From: an uncultured Siphonobacter sp.
GTDB taxonomy: Bacteria > Bacteroidota > Bacteroidia > Cytophagales > Spirosomataceae
Length of the DNA: 64,000 nucleotides
Direction: 5' to 3'
Assembly: GCA_913775095.1 (NCBI GenBank)
Contig: CAJYIW010000002.1
Location: 434,001-498,000 of the forward strand
The notes beneath the pieces were generated by a model. It did no database searches, was not told the origin of the DNA, and saw only the letters and a program-made list of their open reading frames with translations. Within the stretch, counting starts at the first letter, position 1. Every line of letters starts with the position of its first letter. Positions 61,032 through 64,000 of this stretch are shown piece by piece. The translations under genes and the position numbers were made by a program.

Positions 61032-62582
61032 TTAATTTCTACCTCTTGAACGCATGCCACCTCCGCTCTGATTACCGGGAGCGTTTTGTGGAGCAGGCGA
61101 TCCGCCCCGGGGTGAAAATCCCCCGCTACGGTTTTCAGAGGGTTGTCTCATTCCGCCATCCGAAGGCATGCCTCCGTTGCGTTCAATCCGGCTTCCGCCC
61201 ATGGATGGAGCAGACGGCTGGCTTTGCTGACGGTTGGAACGAAAATCGGGCGAACCACCAGAAGAACGGTCGGAGCGACTCATGCCTCCCCCGAAAGGAC
61301 TGCTGCTTTCGCGGGACTCGCCATTATTCCAGCGACGGCTGGGCTGGCTGTTTCCAAAGGGAGTATTATCCCGGTTGGGCGTTGCGGACTCACCAGAGCT
61401 TTGATTCCAGCCCCGGCTGGCCCGGTTGGCGGCGTCACCGAAAGGGATAGTATTCTCACGACTGGATGCCGAAGGCTGTTCTGAACCCTGATTCCAGCCC
61501 CGGCTAGCCCGATTAGAGGCGTCTCCCAAGGGGTTACTGTTCCGGTTAGGAGATTCGGTAGTTCCCTGATTCCAGCCCCGGCTGGCCCGGTTAGAGGCGT
61601 CCCCAAAGGGGTTACTGTTTCGGTTAGGGGATTCGTTAGTTCCCTGGTTCCAGCCCCGGCTGGCCCGGTTAGCGGCATCACCCAAAGGACTGTCAGTCTC
61701 CCGGCCGGAGTTACGGTCTTCCCGAGTTCTGCCCGGCGTCCAGGAATTATTGTTAGTCCCGTCGCGGTCAGGTCGGTTCGTTCCGTCAAAACCATTGTTC
61801 CGATCGGGCCGGTTGGGCGAGTTATCCCGATTACCGGAACGATTCCAGTTGTTTCCATTCGTATCCCGGCCATTCGTACGGTCACCCCGGTTAGCCGTAT
61901 AATCCCGGTTATAGAAACCAGCCCGGCGACCAAAATCATCGGCTCGACGCACATCTACCGGACGGCCCGTAGCTCGCTGGATATCCCGGCGGTTAGGTCC
62001 ACTGACGTACGTCCGGTTGTTGGACCGATACACGTTGTTAATGATCGTGGTGTTATTATAGATATTAACCACTCGGGTTCGCGGAACGCAGTACGAATAA
62101 ATGCGAGGGCTTAACAGGTACTGCCGGGGCACGAACACCCAGTGGTTCCAGGGGAGATTAATGTTCACATTGATGCTCATGCCGGGTCCTAACGGAGCCC
62201 AGCCGTAATACCCGCCGCCATTCCGCCAGTTAACCCAGGCAGGGCCCCATTCGTAATCCGGCACCCATGCCCAGCGGTTGTAAGCCATGACCCAGCGGCC
62301 ATAATGAAATGGAGCCCAGCCCCAGGGATAATCCGAAACCCAGGTATTCCCATATTCGGTCATTTCCCAGTGTCCGGCCGTACCGTAAGGCTGAAAGTCC
62401 GGGTCCACATTAGGCGACCAGACCTGCCCGTACTGAGGATCCTGAACCCATTCCCCGTACGGAGAAAGCTCATTATAAAAGATGGAAAAAGAGATATTCA
62501 CGCCCGGCTGTGCCTGAACTGAGCGAAGACCCAGTCCGGTAAAAAGCAAACAGACCAAAGCGATGATGCGGTATGTTTTCAT
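61032..62582 (-). CDS. DUF6600-like secreted protein with repetitive Asn/Arg/Gly-rich tail
   Basis: Exported protein of 516 residues, function unknown. Signal peptide IIALVCLLFTGLGLRSVQAQ; residues 28-165 are a Trp/Tyr/Gly-rich module built on YGEWVQDPQYGQVW, YGNTWVSDYPWGWAPFHYGR and WVPDYEWGPAWVNWR, the YxxWxxxxxxGxxW pattern of DUF6600 proteins. From about 200 on it is disordered, with five units of about 27 residues around GDASNRASRGWNQGTTESPN and ending in Gly/Ser/Arg-rich sequence. No sorting domain. The repeats are also strong at DNA level (61390-61690). Confidence 0.8.
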   Translation of the reverse strand: MKTYRIIALVCLLFTGLGLRSVQAQPGVNISFSIFYNELSPYGEWVQDPQYGQVWSPNVDPDFQPYGTAGHWEMTEYGNTWVSDYPWGWAPFHYGRWVMAYNRWAWVPDYEWGPAWVNWRNGGGYYGWAPLGPGMSINVNINLPWNHWVFVPRQYLLSPRIYSYCVPRTRVVNIYNNTTIINNVYRSNNRTYVSGPNRRDIQRATGRPVDVRRADDFGRRAGFYNRDYTANRGDRTNGRDTNGNNWNRSGNRDNSPNRPDRNNGFDGTNRPDRDGTNNNSWTPGRTREDRNSGRETDSPLGDAANRASRGWNQGTNESPNRNSNPFGDASNRASRGWNQGTTESPNRNSNPLGDASNRASRGWNQGSEQPSASSRENTIPFGDAANRASRGWNQSSGESATPNRDNTPFGNSQPSRRWNNGESRESSSPFGGGMSRSDRSSGGSPDFRSNRQQSQPSAPSMGGSRIERNGGMPSDGGMRQPSENRSGGFSPRGGSPAPQNAPGNQSGGGMRSRGRN

Positions 62583-62823
62583 GGCTGTTGTGAACCAGTG
62601 ACGATTCCTTTAAAGCATTAAAGTTGAGTAATTTATGGTGGATTTGCTACCTAAAAAATGTTAAATCCACGTCCAGTGACTTAACGGTGATTGGATACGA
62701 TAAATACGCAGAAGTTTACACCATAGGCAACACTGAACTTAATTTTTAACATTTATTAGTGTGATGTTTATTCTGGAAATAGTTCTGATATTTATCGAAT
62801 ACTTAATATACCTCTGAAATTCA

Positions 62824-63648
62824 ATGAGAAAAGCCTTACTTCTTCTTTGTACCGTATTCCTGACGGGTCCTCTCTTCGCCCAGAAAACGCCCGAGTCCAA
62901 ATCGGGCTGGATGCTGGGAGCTCAGTCCTATTCATTCCGCTTGTTCCCTTTCAGCGAAGCGTTGCGGAAAATTGATAGTTGTGGACTGAAGTACGTCGAA
63001 GCCTATCCTACTCAGCCCATCGGCGGGGGTATTGCCGGAAACATGAATTTTACGATGAATGCCGAAACGCGTCAGGCCGTAAAAAAGTTACTCAAAGATC
63101 GGGGACTGACGCTGGTGGCTTATGGTGTGGTACGGGCCAAAGATGAAGCCGAATGGAAAGCCCTCTTTGAATTTGCGAAGGAGATGGGCATTCGCAACAT
63201 CAACACCGAGCCGGACGTCAAGCAAATGTCTTACATCGGCGATCTGGCCAAACAGTACAAAATCAACGTTGCTCTACATAACCACCCCAAACCTTCCCAT
63301 TACTGGCACCCCGATTCGGTGTTATCCGTTATTGGAAATAACCCTTACCTAGGATCCTGCTCGGATATTGGGCACTGGGTTCGTTCGGGCCTGAATCCCG
63401 TGGAATGCCTGAAAAAACTCGAAGGACACGTGCTGGGTATGCACTTCAAGGATCTGGAAGAAAAATCCCCCAAGACGCACGATGTCATCTGGGGAACGGG
63501 CGTATGCGATATTCCGGCGGTAATTAAAGAATTAAAACGTCAGAAATTCAAAGGTCCGATTTCGGCGGAATATGAATACAAATGGGAAAACAACGGCCCC
63601 GAAATCGCGGAAAGTGTGAAGAACTTTCGAGCCATTTATTTAAAGTAG
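62824..63648 (+). CDS. Exported sugar phosphate isomerase/epimerase-like TIM barrel
   Basis: Xylose isomerase-like TIM barrel (AP endonuclease 2 superfamily), 274 residues. Signal peptide MRKALLLLCTVFLTGPLFAQ; LGAQSYSFRLFPFSEALRKI, KYVEAYPTQPIGGG, NVALHNHPKP, GSCSDIGHWVRSGLNPVECL and HVLGMHFKDLEE show the usual metal-binding positions (Glu, His, Asp, His). Periplasmic members in Bacteroidota are common but their substrates are mostly unknown. TACCTCTG (62809-62816) is a 7-of-8 promoter match. Confidence 0.86.
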   Translation: MRKALLLLCTVFLTGPLFAQKTPESKSGWMLGAQSYSFRLFPFSEALRKIDSCGLKYVEAYPTQPIGGGIAGNMNFTMNAETRQAVKKLLKDRGLTLVAYGVVRAKDEAEWKALFEFAKEMGIRNINTEPDVKQMSYIGDLAKQYKINVALHNHPKPSHYWHPDSVLSVIGNNPYLGSCSDIGHWVRSGLNPVECLKKLEGHVLGMHFKDLEEKSPKTHDVIWGTGVCDIPAVIKELKRQKFKGPISAEYEYKWENNGPEIAESVKNFRAIYLK

Positions 63649-63770
63649 TTATTGGTTACTCGTTGTGAGTTGTTAGAAGTGATGGATTAGATAAGTAATA
63701 ACTTTTCCAACCAGAAGGTTGTACCAGCCTAACCCATGTCTTCAACAACTAACAACGAACAAACAACAAA
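63649..63770. repeat. Inverted pair of TTAGTTG-type motifs
   Basis: CGTTGTGAGTTGTTAGAAG (63661-63679) and CTTCAACAACTAACAACG (63740-63757) are near-inverse complements about 60 bp apart; same vocabulary as 2708-2869 and 11783-11853. Confidence 0.6.
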
Positions 63771-63774
63771 AAAA

Positions 63775-63798
63775 GGATTCGGTATTAACACCGAATCC
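63775..63798 (-). terminator. Terminator of the NDH-2 gene
   Basis: GGATTCGGT / ACCGAATCC, 9-bp stem, 6-nt loop, T7 when read on the minus strand. Confidence 0.82.
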
Positions 63799-63824
63799 CT
63801 CTTTCTATAAAAATCAACCGAACA

Positions 63825-64000
63825 TTAATCGGCCTGCTGTTTATGCATGAATACTTCCGTGGCCTTATCACCCTTCCGGATAAACGGACGAATAATCAGA
63901 CGGGTACCGCGTTCGTAGGTAAAGAAGCGGTATAGCCAGTTACTTAACACGACCAGCTTGTTACGGAAACCAATCAGGTAATAGATGTGAACGAATAACC
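63825..64000 (-). CDS. ndh: Type II NADH dehydrogenase (NDH-2), C-terminal part
   Basis: The frame is open from the window edge to a TAA at 63825-63827 and encodes about 57 residues: FVHIYYLIGFRNKLVVLSNW, then LYRFFTYERGTRLIIR and a basic tail. This matches the C-terminal membrane-binding helices of single-subunit NADH:quinone oxidoreductases in Bacteroidota. The flavin and NADH domains lie outside the window. Confidence 0.75.
   Translation of the reverse strand, partial: LFVHIYYLIGFRNKLVVLSNWLYRFFTYERGTRLIIRPFIRKGDKATEVFMHKQQAD

Noticed and set aside
61280-61954. 224-residue frame on the minus strand
   Set aside because: Alternative frame of the repetitive DUF6600-like gene; length is a by-product of biased composition.

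Overview
The window looks like chromosome of a member of the Bacteroidota, most likely order Cytophagales (Spirosomaceae-like; genus not decidable from sequence alone). Support: many genes are preceded by the Bacteroidota -7 box TAnnTTTG with little Shine-Dalgarno signal; there is a type IX secretion C-terminal sorting domain (29240-31222); the order parA-parB-DUF5683-dapB-lepB and the run nusB(long form)-ytxH-DUF1573-yajC-ybbR-coaE are arrangements I associate with this phylum. No tRNA, rRNA, CRISPR array or transposase was seen.

Layout. 1-8.3 kb: an old yellow enzyme, a Nudix hydrolase divergent from pyrE, a repeat-filled gap, a membrane DnaJ-TPR protein, dprA, a di-haem cytochrome c peroxidase-like protein and a radical SAM/SPASM protein. 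8.4-13.0 kb: parA, parB, DUF5683, dapB, lepB. 13.1-15.8 kb: an SSS-family sodium/solute symporter next to a complete myo-inositol oxygenase, a plausible inositol uptake and oxidation pair. 15.8-19.6 kb: an RlmI-type rRNA methyltransferase, a zinc phospholipase C/S1-P1-like protein, rpsT and radC.

19.5-25.6 kb is the most intriguing region: an ECF sigma factor, a one-pass anti-sigma-like TPR protein, a subtilisin-type (S8) protease without signal peptide, and an exported, membrane-anchored TPR-CHAT (caspase-like) protein whose frame is broken once at a short A run. A stand-alone LuxR-type HTH protein is divergent from the sigma gene. I read it as a sigma-controlled two-protease module of unknown purpose.

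25.6-46.4 kb holds accessory and metabolic genes: a GT-C glycosyltransferase, a serine beta-lactamase-like lipoprotein with a lysine-rich tail, a T9SS-secreted SGNH esterase, fumC, a DeoR-type regulator divergent from nudK over an array of phased TGATC sites, an MBL hydrolase with an MFS transporter, a CBM-like secreted protein, an acyltransferase lacking a normal start codon, DUF808, a GH18 chitinase, a Dcp-type M3 peptidase, a bile acid:sodium symporter family protein and an NAPE-PLD-like hydrolase. 46.7-50.6 kb is the nusB-coaE housekeeping run. 50.7-64 kb holds a DUF58 protein, an M3 oligoendopeptidase, a GntP permease with a D-threonine-aldolase-like enzyme, an aldo/keto reductase, DoxX, a second ECF sigma factor divergent from an AraC regulator, a VOC protein, a repetitive DUF6600-like protein, a sugar-phosphate isomerase-like protein, and the 3' end of an NDH-2 gene running off the window.

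Intergenic DNA is rich in repeats: two heptamer tandem arrays each followed by the same ~100-bp element, three copies of one 33-nt hairpin, a MITE-like duplication, and several small palindromes. Clean hairpin-plus-T terminators are frequent.
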